Shown: positions 46,691 through 56,053 of the stretch, in pieces
Position numbering within the stretch: position 1 is the stretch's first letter
Layout: each line of letters starts with the position of its first letter
Assembly (NCBI RefSeq): GCF_024600715.1
Contig: NZ_CP102332.1
Location: 3,224,001 to 3,288,000 of the forward strand
Source of the DNA: Streptomyces changanensis
GTDB lineage: Bacteria; Actinomycetota; Actinomycetes; Streptomycetales; Streptomycetaceae
Direction of reading: 5' to 3'
Length of the DNA: 64,000 bases
Made by a program: the position numbers and the translations under genes
Notes under the pieces: model-generated
What the model saw: only the letters and a program-made list of their open reading frames with translations
Told to the model about the DNA's origin: nothing
The model's database searches: none

Positions 46691-47371
46691 ATGAGTACGC
46701 ACATGTGGGCGGGCGTTCGCGAGCGGGTCACGGCACTGGCGGGATCGCCCGGCGTGGAGGCGGTGTTCGGCTTCCCCCGGGGCGGTGCGCCCCTGGAGGA
46801 GCCGTTGACGGCGGGGGAGTTGGCGGAGCTGGAGCGGTACGTGGGCGTGCGGCTCCCGGAGGAGTACCGCGGTTTCCTGCTGCACGTCGGCGCGGGCGGC
46901 GCCGGCCCCGCGTACGGCGTGTACCCGGTGCGCCGGGGCCCGGACGGCGCGTGGGCCTGGCACGGCGACGGCGCGGACATGACGCTGCCCACGCGGCTCG
47001 CCGAGCCGTTCCCGGTGGACCGGGTCGACCCCGCCGTCCTCGACGCGCTGCTGGACGAGCAGCCGGACGAGGAGGAGTACGACGACGAGGACGAGTTCGA
47101 CGCGGCGAACGACGCGTGGGAGGACCGCATGGGCGACGTCCTGTGGACGGACGAGATCACCGTCGGCGCGGTCTGCCTCTCCACCACGGGCTGCGCCCAG
47201 CGGCAGTGGCTCGTCGTCTCCGGCCCCGAACGCGGCGCCATGTGGGACGACCCGCGCTGCGACGACGCCGACCTGGAGCCGATGGGCGTCACCTTCGGCG
47301 AGTGGTACCTGGAGTGGCTCGCGGAGGCCGAGCGGAAGGCGGGCGTGGCGGCGGAGCCGGTCAGCCCCTGA
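46691..47371 (+). CDS. SMI1/KNR4 (SUKH) domain protein
   Basis: A 226-aa protein with the SUKH pattern: LTAGELAELERYVGVRLPEEYRGFLLHVGAGGAGPAYGVYPV near residue 40, then the WHGDGADMTLPTRL core and VCLSTTGCAQRQWLVVSG, the usual GC..W.LVV strand. An acidic loop (DEEEYDDEDEFDAANDAWED) interrupts it. SUKH proteins are often immunity proteins to polymorphic toxins, but also house-keeping; no toxin gene is adjacent. ATG 46691 has TAGGGT 7 nt upstream, so a leaderless mRNA is likely. Its end overlaps the DUF397 gene by 11 bp, tail to tail. Confidence 0.85.
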   Translation: MSTHMWAGVRERVTALAGSPGVEAVFGFPRGGAPLEEPLTAGELAELERYVGVRLPEEYRGFLLHVGAGGAGPAYGVYPVRRGPDGAWAWHGDGADMTLPTRLAEPFPVDRVDPAVLDALLDEQPDEEEYDDEDEFDAANDAWEDRMGDVLWTDEITVGAVCLSTTGCAQRQWLVVSGPERGAMWDDPRCDDADLEPMGVTFGEWYLEWLAEAERKAGVAAEPVSP

Positions 47372-47732
47372 ACGCCCCGCCCCGCAGCCCCCGCACGAAC
47401 GGCACCCACGCGCGGGCGCTGACCACGAGGACGTCCCCGTCCGGCACCTTGGAGTCACGCACGGGGACGACCCCGGGGACGTCGTCGGCGACTTCGAGGC
47501 ATTCGCCACCCGAGGTGTTGCTGTGGCTGCTCGTCCGCCACGCGGCGGCGCCCGGAAATCCCTCAGCCACTTCGACGCACTCGCCACCATCACCGTTGCT
47601 GTAGGTGCTCTTGCGCCACGTCGCCGCCCCGAGAAAGCCCTCGGCCACCTCGACGCAGTTGCCACCCGACCCATTGCTGTAGCTGCTCTTCCGCCACGCG
47701 GCGGCACTCAAGTCAACGCGGTTGCTTGCCAT
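47361..47732 (-). CDS. DUF397 protein with triplicated motif
   Basis: A 123-aa protein. The DUF397 motif W+KS.YSNG.GG.CVEVA appears three times at about 26-residue spacing (residues 13-30, 39-56, 65-82), each followed by EGF(L/P)GAA. A normal DUF397 end (VPVRDSKVPDGDVLVVSARAW, then FVRGLR) follows. DUF397 proteins are small partners of XRE-DUF5753 regulators in Streptomyces. The start lies within the 3' end of the XRE gene (20-bp overlap), so they are translationally coupled. The triplication is unusual; one motif is usual. Confidence 0.92.
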   Translation of the reverse strand: MASNRVDLSAAAWRKSSYSNGSGGNCVEVAEGFLGAATWRKSTYSNGDGGECVEVAEGFPGAAAWRTSSHSNTSGGECLEVADDVPGVVPVRDSKVPDGDVLVVSARAWVPFVRGLRGGAFRG

Positions 47733-48573
47733 GTCGGTAGTCCTCAGCCGCTGATTCGATCAAGGCGAGGGACGCCTCTGGCGGAAGCGCGGCGGCCCTG
47801 AGCAGATCGTACGACTTCCGATACGCCGTCACGAGGGCTGGCTCGTCAATGGTGTGGCCGGTGTGCAGCGACTCGGTGTAGACGAGCGGCGGGGCGTCAG
47901 CAAAGGTCATGATTAGAGCCGTTCCAAGCATGAACGGGTGCGCCCCGGCGCTCCACGGCAGTACCTGTGGAAAGATCCGCCGCCGCCGCACAAGGCCCGC
48001 GATGTGGGCCAGTTGGTCGGCCATGGCCTCAGGCGGCAACACCGGCTGGCGCAACAGCGACTCGTGGAGGATCACCCAGTAGGTGGGTGTCCCGTGGTCG
48101 TCCTCGAAGAGGGACGCTCGTGCCAGTCGCGCCTGAACTTTGACCTCCGTTTCCTCGTCGGCTTCCAGCGGGTGGGTGGCGCGGACGACGGCCCGGGCGT
48201 ACGCACCTGTCTGAAGCAAGCCGGGGAAGACGGTCGGACACCACTCCTCGATCGACAGAGCGTGCTTCTCTGCCTCCAGCACCCGCTCGAAGTACTCGGC
48301 GTGGCCCGATCGGCGGGCCCGCCGTACGTCCTCGCAGCAGCGCTCGAAGTACCCGTCCGTCTCCAGGACGCGGTCGACGTGGCGGGCCAGGTCGACCGGC
48401 ATGCGGCGCTGGCCGCGTTCGATCTCGCTCAGGTACGTCGCGCCGTAGAAGCTGCCGTCCACCGTCTGCTCCAGCGTGCGGCCCGCACGCTCGCGCTGGA
48501 AGCGCAGCTCCTTGCCGTAGAAGCACGGGACGCTCGCCGACCCGTCGATGTCCTTCCGCTGCCCTCGCGCCAT
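47713..48573 (-). CDS. XRE-family regulator with DUF5753 (WhiJ-like)
   Basis: A 286-aa protein. The N-terminal helix-turn-helix is at about residues 20-75 (LRFQRERAGRTLEQTVDGSFYGATYLSEIERGQRRMP). DUF5753 follows, with VFPGLLQTGAYARAVVRA and HTIDEPALVTAYRKSYDLLRAAALPPEASL at the end, the standard WhiJ-family ending. Such proteins repress developmental or antibiotic genes, with a DUF397 partner. ATG 48573 has AAAGG 9-13 nt upstream. The following gene is the triplicated DUF397; a divergent 62-aa gene lies 117 nt upstream. Confidence 0.93.
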   Translation of the reverse strand: MARGQRKDIDGSASVPCFYGKELRFQRERAGRTLEQTVDGSFYGATYLSEIERGQRRMPVDLARHVDRVLETDGYFERCCEDVRRARRSGHAEYFERVLEAEKHALSIEEWCPTVFPGLLQTGAYARAVVRATHPLEADEETEVKVQARLARASLFEDDHGTPTYWVILHESLLRQPVLPPEAMADQLAHIAGLVRRRRIFPQVLPWSAGAHPFMLGTALIMTFADAPPLVYTESLHTGHTIDEPALVTAYRKSYDLLRAAALPPEASLALIESAAEDYRHGKQPR

Positions 48574-48689
48574 CGGAGATCGCCTTTCACACGTCGCGCC
48601 GTGGTCCCGAACCGCTTCCCACGGTAGAGGTGATCCCGCCAGGCTGTGACCGGTTCGTCACACCGCGCAAGGAAAGGACAGCGCCGCAC

Positions 48690-48878
48690 ATGGGCATCGA
48701 CCTGGACGCCGACAAGGAGGCCCGCAGTCTCGTGAACGAGCTGCGGATCCTCCTCGGGTCGCACGACATCAAGCTGCCGTCGCTCGGACGGGACTACGGG
48801 GACCCACCGCTGATCACGCTCGGCAACTGCAACCTGGCCACCGCGCGGGCGCTCGTCGCCGTCCTGCGGCGGGCGTAG
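48690..48878 (+). CDS. Small hypothetical protein
   Basis: A 62-aa soluble protein (MGIDLDADKEARSLVNELRI, then LGNCNLATARALVAVLRR). It is divergent from the WhiJ-like regulator and could be under its control. Short ORFs of this kind often accompany XRE/DUF397 pairs. The ribosome site is weak (AAGGACAG at a distance). Function unknown. Confidence 0.6.
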   Translation: MGIDLDADKEARSLVNELRILLGSHDIKLPSLGRDYGDPPLITLGNCNLATARALVAVLRRA

Positions 48879-48942
48879 GCGCGAAGCTCGTCACAGTTCG
48901 GGCGGCAGGGGTTGCCCTTATTACCCACGGGTAGCATCATCG

Positions 48943-48960
48943 TAGCTACCAACTGGTAGC
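48943..48960. promoter_or_regulatory. Palindromic operator before the acyl-CoA dehydrogenase
   Basis: AGCTACCAACTGGTAGCT is an 8-2-8 inverted repeat, 42 nt before the FadE5-like start. A related half-site pair, TACCCACGGGTA, lies about 20 nt upstream next to TAGCAT, a possible -10. The arrangement suggests a TetR-type fatty-acid repressor site; the regulator is not encoded nearby. Confidence 0.6.
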
Positions 48961-49002
48961 TGCACGAGGAACCTGCCTCCCGATCCTTACGGAGCCGTCG
49001 CC

Positions 49003-50829
49003 ATGGGGCACTACAAGTCGAATCTCCGCGACATCGAGTTCAACCTCTTCGAGGTGCTCGGGCGCGACAAGGTGTACGGCACCGGTCCGTTCGGGGAGAT
49101 GGACGTCGAGACCGCCAAGAGCGTCCTCGACGAGCTCTGCCGCCTCGCGGAGAACGAGTTCGCCGAGTCCTTCACCGACGCGGACCGCAACCCGCCGGTC
49201 TTCGACCCGGAGACGAACACCGCGCCGATCCCGGCGTCGTTCAAGAAGTCGTACAAGGCGTTCATGGACTCCGAGTACTGGCGCCTGGGCCTGCCGGAGG
49301 AGATCGGCGGCACCACCTCGCCGCGCTCCCTGATCTGGGCGTACGCGGAGCTGATCCTCGGCTCGAACCCCGCCGTGTGGATGTACTCCTCCGGCCCCGC
49401 CTTCGCCGGCATCCTCTTCGAGGAGGGCAACGAGGCGCAGAAGAAGGTCGCCGAGATCGCCGTCGAGAAGCAGTGGGGCTCCACCATGGTGCTCACCGAG
49501 CCGGACGCCGGCTCGGACGTCGGCGCCGGCCGCACCAAGGCCGTGCAGCAGGAGGACGGCTCCTGGCACATCGAGGGCGTGAAGCGCTTCATCACGTCCG
49601 GTGAGCACGACATGTCGGAGAACATCCTCCACTACGTCCTCGCCCGCCCCGAGGGTGCCGGTCCGGGCACCAAGGGCCTGTCGCTCTTCCTCGTCCCGAA
49701 GTACCACTTCGACTGGGAGACCGGCGAGCTGGGCGAGCGCAACGGCGTCTACGCCACGAACGTCGAGCACAAGATGGGCCTCAAGGCGTCCAACACGTGC
49801 GAGATGACCTTCGGCGACAAGCACCCCGCCAAGGGCTGGCTCATCGGCGACAAGCACGACGGCATCCGCCAGATGTTCCGCATCATCGAGTTCGCCCGGA
49901 TGATGGTCGGCACGAAGGCCATCGCCACCCTGTCGACGGGCTACCTGAACGCGCTGGAGTACGCCAAGGAGCGCGTGCAGGGCCCCGACCTGGCGAACTT
50001 CATGGACAAGACCGCGCCGAAGGTCACCATCACGCACCACCCCGACGTACGCCGCTCGCTCATGACCCAGAAGGCGTACGCGGAGGGCATGCGCGCCCTC
50101 GTCATGTACACCGCCGCGGTCCAGGACGAGATCCAGGTCAAGGAGGCGGCCGGCGAGGACGCCAAGGCGCTGATCGGCCTGAACGACCTGCTCCTGCCGA
50201 TCGTCAAGGGCTACGGCTCCGAGCGCTCCTACGAGCAGCTCGCCCAGTCGCTCCAGACCTTCGGCGGCTCCGGGTACCTCCAGGAGTACCCGATCGAGCA
50301 GTACATCCGCGACGCCAAGATCGACACCCTCTACGAGGGCACCACGGCGATCCAGGGCCAGGACTTCTTCTTCCGGAAGATCGTCCGCGACCAGGGCGCC
50401 TCGCTGAACGCCCTCTCCGAGGAGATCAAGAAGTTCCTCGCGGTCGGCACCGGCGGCGAGGAGCTGGCCGGCGCCCGCGAGGCGCTCGCCAAGGCCGCCG
50501 TCGACCTGGAGGCGATCGTCGGCACGATGCTGACCGACCTCACCGCCACGGGCGAGGACGTCAAGAACATCTACAAGGTCGGCCTCAACACCACGCGCCT
50601 GCTGATGGCCTCCGGTGACGTCGTCGTCGGCTACCTCCTGCTGCGCGGCGCGGCCGTGGCGGCGGAGAAGCTGGAGACGGCCTCCGTGAAGGACCGGGCC
50701 TTCTACCAGGGCAAGATCGCGGCGGCGAAGTTCTTCGCGGCCAACGTCCTGCCGGGCGTCGCCACCGAGCGCCTCATCGCCGAGGGCGTCGACAACTCCC
50801 TGATGGAGCTGGACGAGGCGGCCTTCTGA
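49003..50829 (+). CDS. Acyl-CoA dehydrogenase (FadE5-like)
   Basis: A flavoenzyme for the first step of fatty-acid beta-oxidation. The 608-aa protein opens [20 protein letters not shown], as mycobacterial FadE5 does, and is longer than classic acyl-CoA dehydrogenases. Flavin and substrate motifs: [15 protein letters not shown] near residue 162, [31 protein letters not shown] and [16 protein letters not shown], where Glu in YEGT is the usual catalytic base. The extra C-terminal helical domain is present. It is followed by a strong terminator and so is monocistronic. ATG 49003 is the first codon after the palindromic operator. Confidence 0.93.
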   Translation: MGHYKSNLRDIEFNLFEVLGRDKVYGTGPFGEMDVETAKSVLDELCRLAENEFAESFTDADRNPPVFDPETNTAPIPASFKKSYKAFMDSEYWRLGLPEEIGGTTSPRSLIWAYAELILGSNPAVWMYSSGPAFAGILFEEGNEAQKKVAEIAVEKQWGSTMVLTEPDAGSDVGAGRTKAVQQEDGSWHIEGVKRFITSGEHDMSENILHYVLARPEGAGPGTKGLSLFLVPKYHFDWETGELGERNGVYATNVEHKMGLKASNTCEMTFGDKHPAKGWLIGDKHDGIRQMFRIIEFARMMVGTKAIATLSTGYLNALEYAKERVQGPDLANFMDKTAPKVTITHHPDVRRSLMTQKAYAEGMRALVMYTAAVQDEIQVKEAAGEDAKALIGLNDLLLPIVKGYGSERSYEQLAQSLQTFGGSGYLQEYPIEQYIRDAKIDTLYEGTTAIQGQDFFFRKIVRDQGASLNALSEEIKKFLAVGTGGEELAGAREALAKAAVDLEAIVGTMLTDLTATGEDVKNIYKVGLNTTRLLMASGDVVVGYLLLRGAAVAAEKLETASVKDRAFYQGKIAAAKFFAANVLPGVATERLIAEGVDNSLMELDEAAF

Positions 50830-50850
50830 GCCCCTCCCGCGCGGCCTGAC

Positions 50851-50890
50851 GGCCCGCTTCCCCGGACGGTCCGGTCCGGGGAAGCGGGCC
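50851..50890 (+). terminator. Hairpin terminator after the acyl-CoA dehydrogenase
   Basis: A perfect 17-bp stem (50851-50867 with 50874-50890, GGCCCGCTTCCCCGGAC arm) and a 6-nt loop lies 21 nt after the stop codon. Confidence 0.85.
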
Positions 50891-51009
50891 GTCCGCCGTT
50901 CCCGGGCCGGCCGACACGGCAGGGCACGGCGCGGCGCGGCGGAGCAGGGCGCGGCGCGGCAGCGGTGACGGGACCCGTACGAGCCGACAGGCCCGGCGCC
51001 CCGGCGCGC

Positions 51010-51480
51010 TCACCCGGCGTGGGCCCGCCCCGGGCACACGTCGAAGTGGCTGACCCGGCACGTGCCCGACGGGACGGCGCCCCGCAGGTGCACCGCCGTG
51101 CCGTCCCCCGCTATGTACCAGCGCCGCCCCCGCGGCACCCCCGCCACCGGCCGCGCGCCGGGCTCCATCGCCACCCACCGGTCACCCGCCGTCCGGTGCC
51201 AGCGCGCCCGGCCCCCGCAGTACCGGCACGTCATCACCGAGCCCGTACGCGGCGGCGGCACCCGCGGCAGGCCCCCCGACGCCCGCAGCGCCGCGGCCGT
51301 CACCGGCAGGACCTCCCCCAGCCGCACCGGGTCACGGTCCGGCGAACCGGTCCCCGCCCTCGTGCAGTCCGGGCAGAGCGGCATCAGCAGGGCCGCGCTC
51401 CACTGCCCGCCGGGAGCCCCGCACGCCGCGCAGGCGGGCCCGGCCGTCGGCGTGGCGGCCGCGGTCGTCGTCGTCTCCAC
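51010..51480 (-). CDS. Cys-rich DUF6083-like protein
   Basis: A 156-aa protein with two putative zinc sites: CAACG..(18)..LCPDC near the N-terminus and CRYCG in the middle (residues about 84-88), then a HLRGAVPSGTCRVSHFDVCPG end. The W...GDRWVAMEPG core matches DUF6083 proteins annotated in Streptomyces. GTG 51480 is preferred because GGAGGTG lies 6-12 nt upstream. Its function is not known. It is divergent from the M18 aminopeptidase. Confidence 0.65.
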   Translation of the reverse strand: METTTTAAATPTAGPACAACGAPGGQWSAALLMPLCPDCTRAGTGSPDRDPVRLGEVLPVTAAALRASGGLPRVPPPRTGSVMTCRYCGGRARWHRTAGDRWVAMEPGARPVAGVPRGRRWYIAGDGTAVHLRGAVPSGTCRVSHFDVCPGRAHAG

Positions 51481-51601
51481 CAGTGCACCTCCGGTCACGC
51501 GTCGGTCGACGGTGTGTCGTCCTCGATGCTCGCAGCCACCACTGACAACGCCCCGTCACCCACCACGCCCCAACCCCTGCGCCCACCCCCGTGCCCGCCC
51601 G

Positions 51602-51607
51602 TATGGT
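51602..51607 (+). promoter_or_regulatory. -10 box of a leaderless aminopeptidase promoter
   Basis: TATGGT lies 6 nt before the ATG at 51614 and there is no ribosome site, so the mRNA probably starts at the start codon. Confidence 0.5.
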
Positions 51608-51613
51608 GTGGGC

Positions 51614-52909
51614 ATGAGCAGCTCTCCCACCCGGTTCGACCGCGGCCACACCGACGACCTGATGACGTTCCTCACGGCCTCGCCCTCGCCGTACCACGCC
51701 GTGGCGACCGCCGCCGAGCGGCTGGAGAAGGCCGGCTTCCGGCAGGTCGAGGAGACCGCCGCGTGGGACGGCACCACCGGCGGCCGGTACGTCGTCCGCG
51801 GCGGCGCGATCATCGCGTGGTACGTGCCGGAGGGCGCCGCCCCCCACACCCCCTTCCGCGTCGTCGGCGCGCACACCGACTCCCCCAACCTCCGCGTCAA
51901 GCCCCGCCCCGACAGCGGCGCCCACGGCTGGCGCCAGGTCGCCGTCGAGATCTACGGCGGCCCCCTGCTGAACTCCTGGCTCGACCGCGACCTCGGTATC
52001 GCCGGCCGCCTCACCCTCCGCGACGGCACCCACCGGCTCGTGAACGTCGACCGGCCCCTGCTGCGCGTCCCGCAGCTCGCCATCCACCTCGACCGCGGCG
52101 CCAACGACGGCCTCAAGCTGGACCGCCAGCGCCACATGCAGCCCATCTGGGGCCTCGGCGAGGACGTCCGCGAAGGCGACCTCGTCCGCTTCCTCGCCGA
52201 GGGCGCCGACCTCGGCGCCGAGGACGTCACCGGCTGGGACCTCATGGTCCACTCCGTCGAGCCGCCCGCCTACCTCGGCCGCGACCGCGAACTCCTCGCC
52301 GCGCCGCGCCTCGACAACCTGCTCTCCGTCCACGCCGGCACCGCCGCGCTCGCCGCCGTCGCCACCGCCGGCGCCGCGCCCGCGCACATCCCCGTCCTCG
52401 CCGCCTTCGACCACGAGGAGAACGGCTCCGAGTCCGACACCGGCGCCCAGGGCCCCCTCCTCGGCACCGTGCTGGAACGATCCGTCTACGCCCGCGGCGG
52501 CACCTACGAGGACCGCGCCCGCGCCTTCGCCGGCACGGTCTGCCTCTCCTCCGACGTCGGCCACGCCGTCCACCCCAACTACGCCGAGCGGCACGACCCC
52601 ACGCACCACCCCCGCCCCAACGGCGGCCCCATCCTCAAGGTGAACGTCAACCAGCGGTACGCCACCGACGGCAGCGGCCGCGCCGTCTTCGCCGCGGCGT
52701 GCGAGGAGGCCGACGTGCCCTGGCAGACCTTCGTCTCCAACAACGACCTGCCCTGCGGCACCACCATCGGCCCCATCACCGCCGCCCGGCACGGCATCCG
52801 CACCGTCGACATCGGCGTCGCCTGCCTCTCCATGCACAGCGCCCGCGAGCTGTGCGGCGCCGACGACCCGTTCCTCCTCGCCAACTCCCTGGTGGCCTTC
52901 CTCAAGTGA
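51614..52909 (+). CDS. M18 family aminopeptidase
   Basis: A 431-aa cytosolic zinc aminopeptidase of the aspartyl-aminopeptidase family. Metal ligands and catalytic residues are visible: VVGAHTDSPNLRVKP near residue 84 (first His and Asp), VLAAFDHEENGSESDTGA (Asp-His-Glu-Glu), SSDVGHAVHPNY (Asp) and the terminal IGVACLSMHSARELCG (His). The substrate-pocket stretch EIYGGPLLNSWLDRDLGIAGRL is conserved. It cleaves acidic or other N-terminal residues. The next gene, 52992-53228, lies 82 nt downstream with its own ribosome site. Confidence 0.95.
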   Translation: MSSSPTRFDRGHTDDLMTFLTASPSPYHAVATAAERLEKAGFRQVEETAAWDGTTGGRYVVRGGAIIAWYVPEGAAPHTPFRVVGAHTDSPNLRVKPRPDSGAHGWRQVAVEIYGGPLLNSWLDRDLGIAGRLTLRDGTHRLVNVDRPLLRVPQLAIHLDRGANDGLKLDRQRHMQPIWGLGEDVREGDLVRFLAEGADLGAEDVTGWDLMVHSVEPPAYLGRDRELLAAPRLDNLLSVHAGTAALAAVATAGAAPAHIPVLAAFDHEENGSESDTGAQGPLLGTVLERSVYARGGTYEDRARAFAGTVCLSSDVGHAVHPNYAERHDPTHHPRPNGGPILKVNVNQRYATDGSGRAVFAAACEEADVPWQTFVSNNDLPCGTTIGPITAARHGIRTVDIGVACLSMHSARELCGADDPFLLANSLVAFLK

Positions 52910-52991
52910 CTCCGGCCGCCGAGGCGTTGCGGCGCCCTGAGCGGGTACCCGTGAGGTCTCGGCACCAAGGAGAGGAACGAGGAGGCACATC

Positions 52992-53228
52992 ATGGGCCTG
53001 GGCGGCTGCCTACTGCTCATCGCGGGAGGCGCGATCCTCACGTTCGCGACCGACTGGAAGATCAGCGGCTTCAATCTGGACGTGGCAGGACTCATCATGA
53101 TGGCGGTGGGCCTCATCGGCGTCGCCGTCTACAGCAGCGTCCTGCGGCGCCGCAGGGCGGTGGTCCCGCCGGTCGCACCGACCGTCGTCGAGACCGACCC
53201 CTACGGCCACGACGGCCGCGCGCTCTGA
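52992..53228 (+). CDS. DUF6458-like small membrane protein
   Basis: A 78-aa protein with two helices, LGGCLLLIAGGAILTFATDW and VAGLIMMAVGLIGVAVYSSVL, joined by KISGFNLDV, then a basic and proline-rich tail. This two-helix pattern matches the DUF6458 family common in actinobacteria. ATG 52992 has GAGGAGG 8-14 nt upstream. Function unknown. Confidence 0.8.
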   Translation: MGLGGCLLLIAGGAILTFATDWKISGFNLDVAGLIMMAVGLIGVAVYSSVLRRRRAVVPPVAPTVVETDPYGHDGRAL

Positions 53229-53310
53229 GCGCCGGCAGTCCGACGACGCCGACGTCCACCGCACCCCCGCGGAGACATCCGCGACAGCACCCCGGTGACA
53301 CCGTGTCGCC

Positions 53311-53660
53311 ATGGTTCCGCCGGAACACCGGGCGGCCCCCGTACGCCATCGGGGGCCGTCCCGCGCGCGGGTGCCCGCCGCCGGCGCGGCCGGACGCGCC
53401 ACGCTGCTCGTCCTCGCCGGCGCGGGCGTCCCGGTCGCGTACGACGAACGCCCGCCGTTCGGCGACGACATCGCCGACGAGTCGGGCTACGCGCGGGGCC
53501 TTCGCGCCCGCCACCGCGCCCTGACCGGGGAACGCGTACGCGACCTCCTCGACGGCGGCTGCGCCCGCCGGCAACGCGACGGCCTCGCCGGCGAGAAGGC
53601 CGCCTCGCACCCGACCGGCGGGTCGCCGGCTGCCTCGACGGCGCCTCCGGACGCCCCTGC
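53311..53660 (+). pseudogene. Coding-like fragment of uncertain identity
   Basis: In the 526-nt gap 53229-53754, frame +1 shows high G/C at third positions and a plausible peptide (TLLVLAGAGVPVAYDERPPF, then GLRARHRALTGERVRDLLDG). No stop occurs before the antisense NHL gene and no clear ribosome site was found. It could be the remnant of a gene, or chance. I do not assign a family. Confidence 0.25.
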
Positions 53661-53754
53661 GGCCACCAAAGGCTCCTCGGCAACCGACCCGGCGCCGGCC
53701 TCCGACCCCCGGAAGCCGGCCCCGGCTCCCGGAAGCCGGCTCCCGACGGCCGCG

Positions 53755-55590
53755 CTACGCGTCCAGGCCCGCCAGGATCAGCGGGAGACGGCTCGCACCC
53801 CCCTCGACCACCTTCACCGGCACGCCCCAGTCCTGCTGGTGCACATGGCACGCCGGGTACTCGTTCGCCGGATCGTCGTCACACGACGCCGCCATCGCCG
53901 ACACGTGCAACACGCCCTCGGTCACCGACGGGTCGAGCTCCAGCTCCCGGAACAGGTCCGTCCCCGTCCCCGCGCCACCCGCCAGCAGATCCGGCGGCGT
54001 CGCCGACACCAGCAGCCGCGTCGACGGGCCGTACCGCTCGTCCAGCTTCTGCCCCGACGGCGCCCGGAACACCACGTCCAGGCGGAGCGACCCCGGCGCG
54101 ACCTCCGTCGCCTCACGCCGCGTGCGGTGCGCGACCGCGTCGACCCGCACGGCCTCCTCCGGCAGCCGCAGCCGGGTCAGCCGGTGCCGCGCCGACTCCA
54201 CGACGACGACGTCCCCGCCGACCAGGACCGCGTCACTCGGCTCCCGCAGGTCCGTCGCCAACGTGCTGACCTCACCGCTCGCCGGGTCGAAGCGGCGCAG
54301 CGCGTGGTTGTACGTGTCGCACACCGCGACCGACCCGTCCGGCAGCGCCGTCACCCCGAGCGGGTGCTGCAGCAGCGCCTGCCCCGCGTCCCCGTCCCGG
54401 TGGCCGAAGTCGAACAGACCCGTCCCCACCGCCGTGTGCACCACGCCGTCCACGTCGACCCAGCGCAGCGCGCTCGTCTCCGAGTCCGCCACCCACAACC
54501 GGCCCTCGGTCGCGGCCAGCCCCGACGGCTGCGCGAACCACGCCTCGGCCGCCGGGCCGTCCACCAGGCCCTCGTTCGTCGTGCCCGCGGCGACCTCCAC
54601 CGTGCCCGCCTCCGGGTCGTACGCCCACAGCTGGTGCACGCCCGCCATCGCGATCCACACGCGCCCCTGCCACCAGGCCACGTCCCACGGCGACGACAGC
54701 GCCACCTCCCGCGCCGCCCCGGAGGTCGGCGAGCCCTGCATCCACTGCGCGCCCGTACCGGCCAGCGTGGACACCTCACCGGTCGCCGGGTCCAGCGCCC
54801 GCAGCGCGTGGTTCACCGTGTCGGCGACGACCACCCGCCCGTCGGGCAGCAGGCACAGCCCCTGCGGCTCGCTGAACCGCGCCGCTCCCGCACCGCCGTC
54901 GGCGAGCCCGCGCTCCCCGTCGCCGTACCGCCGCACCACCGTCTCGCCGTCGGCCGCCAGCTCGACCAGCCGGTGCCGGGTCGTGTCGGAGACCAGGAGG
55001 TTCCCGGACTCCAGGAGCAGCGCCTTCCCGGGGAACCGCAGGTGCGTGGCGACCGGCTCCGGCGGCACGTACGGCCCGTCCCCGCGCCGCAGCGTGCCCT
55101 TCGCCTCGTGCTCGGCCTCCAGCTCCGCCACGAGCGTCTCGATGGCCCGCGCGTGCCCCTCACCGGCGTGCTGCGCGACGACGTACCCCTCGGGGTCGAT
55201 CACGACGAGCGTCGGCCAGGCCCGCACGGCGTACTGCTTCCACGTCGCGAGCTCCGGGTCGTCCAGCACGGGGTGCTCCACCCCGTACCGCTCGACGGCG
55301 TCGACGACGGCCTGGTGCTCGGCCTCGTGCACGAACTTCGGCGAGTGCACGCCGACGATCACGACGGTGTCGCGGTGCTTCTCCTCCAGCTCCCGCAGCT
55401 CGTCGAGGACGTGCAGGCAGTTGATGCAGCAGAACGTCCAGAAGTCGAGGATCACGATCTTGCCGCGCAGGTCGGCGAGGGTCAGCTCGGTGCCTCCCGT
55501 GTTGAGCCAGCCGCCCTTGCCGATCAGCTCGGGGGCGCGGACACGGGCACGGCGGGGCGCGGGGGTGGGCGCCGGGGCAGCATCGTTCAT
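53755..55590 (-). CDS. Thioredoxin-like / NHL-repeat protein (NHLRC2-like)
   Basis: A 611-aa protein. Residues 20-165 form a TlpA/thioredoxin-like domain with WLNTGGTELTLADLRGKIVILDFWTFCCINCLHVLDEL; the CxxC is C55-I-N-C58. Residues about 175-480 form a beta-propeller of NHL repeats (NLLVSDTTRHRLVELA, GRVVVADTVNHALRALDPATG and VAVCDTYNHALRRFDPASG). A beta-rich C-terminal domain completes the NHLRC2 architecture. No signal peptide is visible, so it is probably cytosolic. ATG 55590 has GAAGG directly upstream. Thiol-redox activity is likely; partners are unknown. Confidence 0.9.
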   Translation of the reverse strand: MNDAAPAPTPAPRRARVRAPELIGKGGWLNTGGTELTLADLRGKIVILDFWTFCCINCLHVLDELRELEEKHRDTVVIVGVHSPKFVHEAEHQAVVDAVERYGVEHPVLDDPELATWKQYAVRAWPTLVVIDPEGYVVAQHAGEGHARAIETLVAELEAEHEAKGTLRRGDGPYVPPEPVATHLRFPGKALLLESGNLLVSDTTRHRLVELAADGETVVRRYGDGERGLADGGAGAARFSEPQGLCLLPDGRVVVADTVNHALRALDPATGEVSTLAGTGAQWMQGSPTSGAAREVALSSPWDVAWWQGRVWIAMAGVHQLWAYDPEAGTVEVAAGTTNEGLVDGPAAEAWFAQPSGLAATEGRLWVADSETSALRWVDVDGVVHTAVGTGLFDFGHRDGDAGQALLQHPLGVTALPDGSVAVCDTYNHALRRFDPASGEVSTLATDLREPSDAVLVGGDVVVVESARHRLTRLRLPEEAVRVDAVAHRTRREATEVAPGSLRLDVVFRAPSGQKLDERYGPSTRLLVSATPPDLLAGGAGTGTDLFRELELDPSVTEGVLHVSAMAASCDDDPANEYPACHVHQQDWGVPVKVVEGGASRLPLILAGLDA

Positions 55591-55664
55591 CCTTCAAGCT
55601 TGCCATCCGGTCATGACCCTCCGGTCACACCCACGCCCCGCCCCCCCCAGCCGGGGCACGGGTG

Positions 55665-56048
55665 TCACACGGGATCGAGCCGGGTGCGCAGCAGGCAGAA
55701 CTCGTTGCCCTCCGGGTCGGCCAGGACGTACCAGCTCTCCTCGCCGGTCTGACCGACGTCCGCGGGCCTCGCGCCGAGGGCGAGCAGACGCTCCAGCTCG
55801 GCGTCCTGGTCGCGGTCGGTGGCGTTGACGTCGAAGTGCAGCCGGAGCTTCGTCGGTCGGGGGTCGACGGTCGGGCCGAAGACGAGGACGGGCTGCGGGC
55901 CGCCGTAGCCGGCGTCGGGCGGACCGATCGCGACGCTCCCGTCCGCCTCCCGCTCCAGCTCGACGTAACCGAGGACGTCGCTCCAGAAGGCGGCCAGCCG
56001 GTCGGGGTCCACGGCGTCGAGGACCAGTTCGCTGATGCGGCATGCCAT
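55665..56048 (-). CDS. VOC-family protein (glyoxalase-like)
   Basis: A 127-aa protein with two beta-alpha-beta-beta-beta units: ISELVLDAVDPDRLAAFWSDVLGY and the later ERLLALGARPADVG..ESWYVLADPEGNEFCLL, the DPEGNEFCLL end being typical for the group. HFDVN is a likely metal site. It belongs to the large group of VOC proteins annotated as glyoxalase/bleomycin resistance-like; substrate unknown. Its ATG lies 5 nt downstream of the nitrilase stop, so the two are co-transcribed. Confidence 0.88.
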   Translation of the reverse strand: MACRISELVLDAVDPDRLAAFWSDVLGYVELEREADGSVAIGPPDAGYGGPQPVLVFGPTVDPRPTKLRLHFDVNATDRDQDAELERLLALGARPADVGQTGEESWYVLADPEGNEFCLLRTRLDPV

Positions 56049-56053
56049 CGTCG

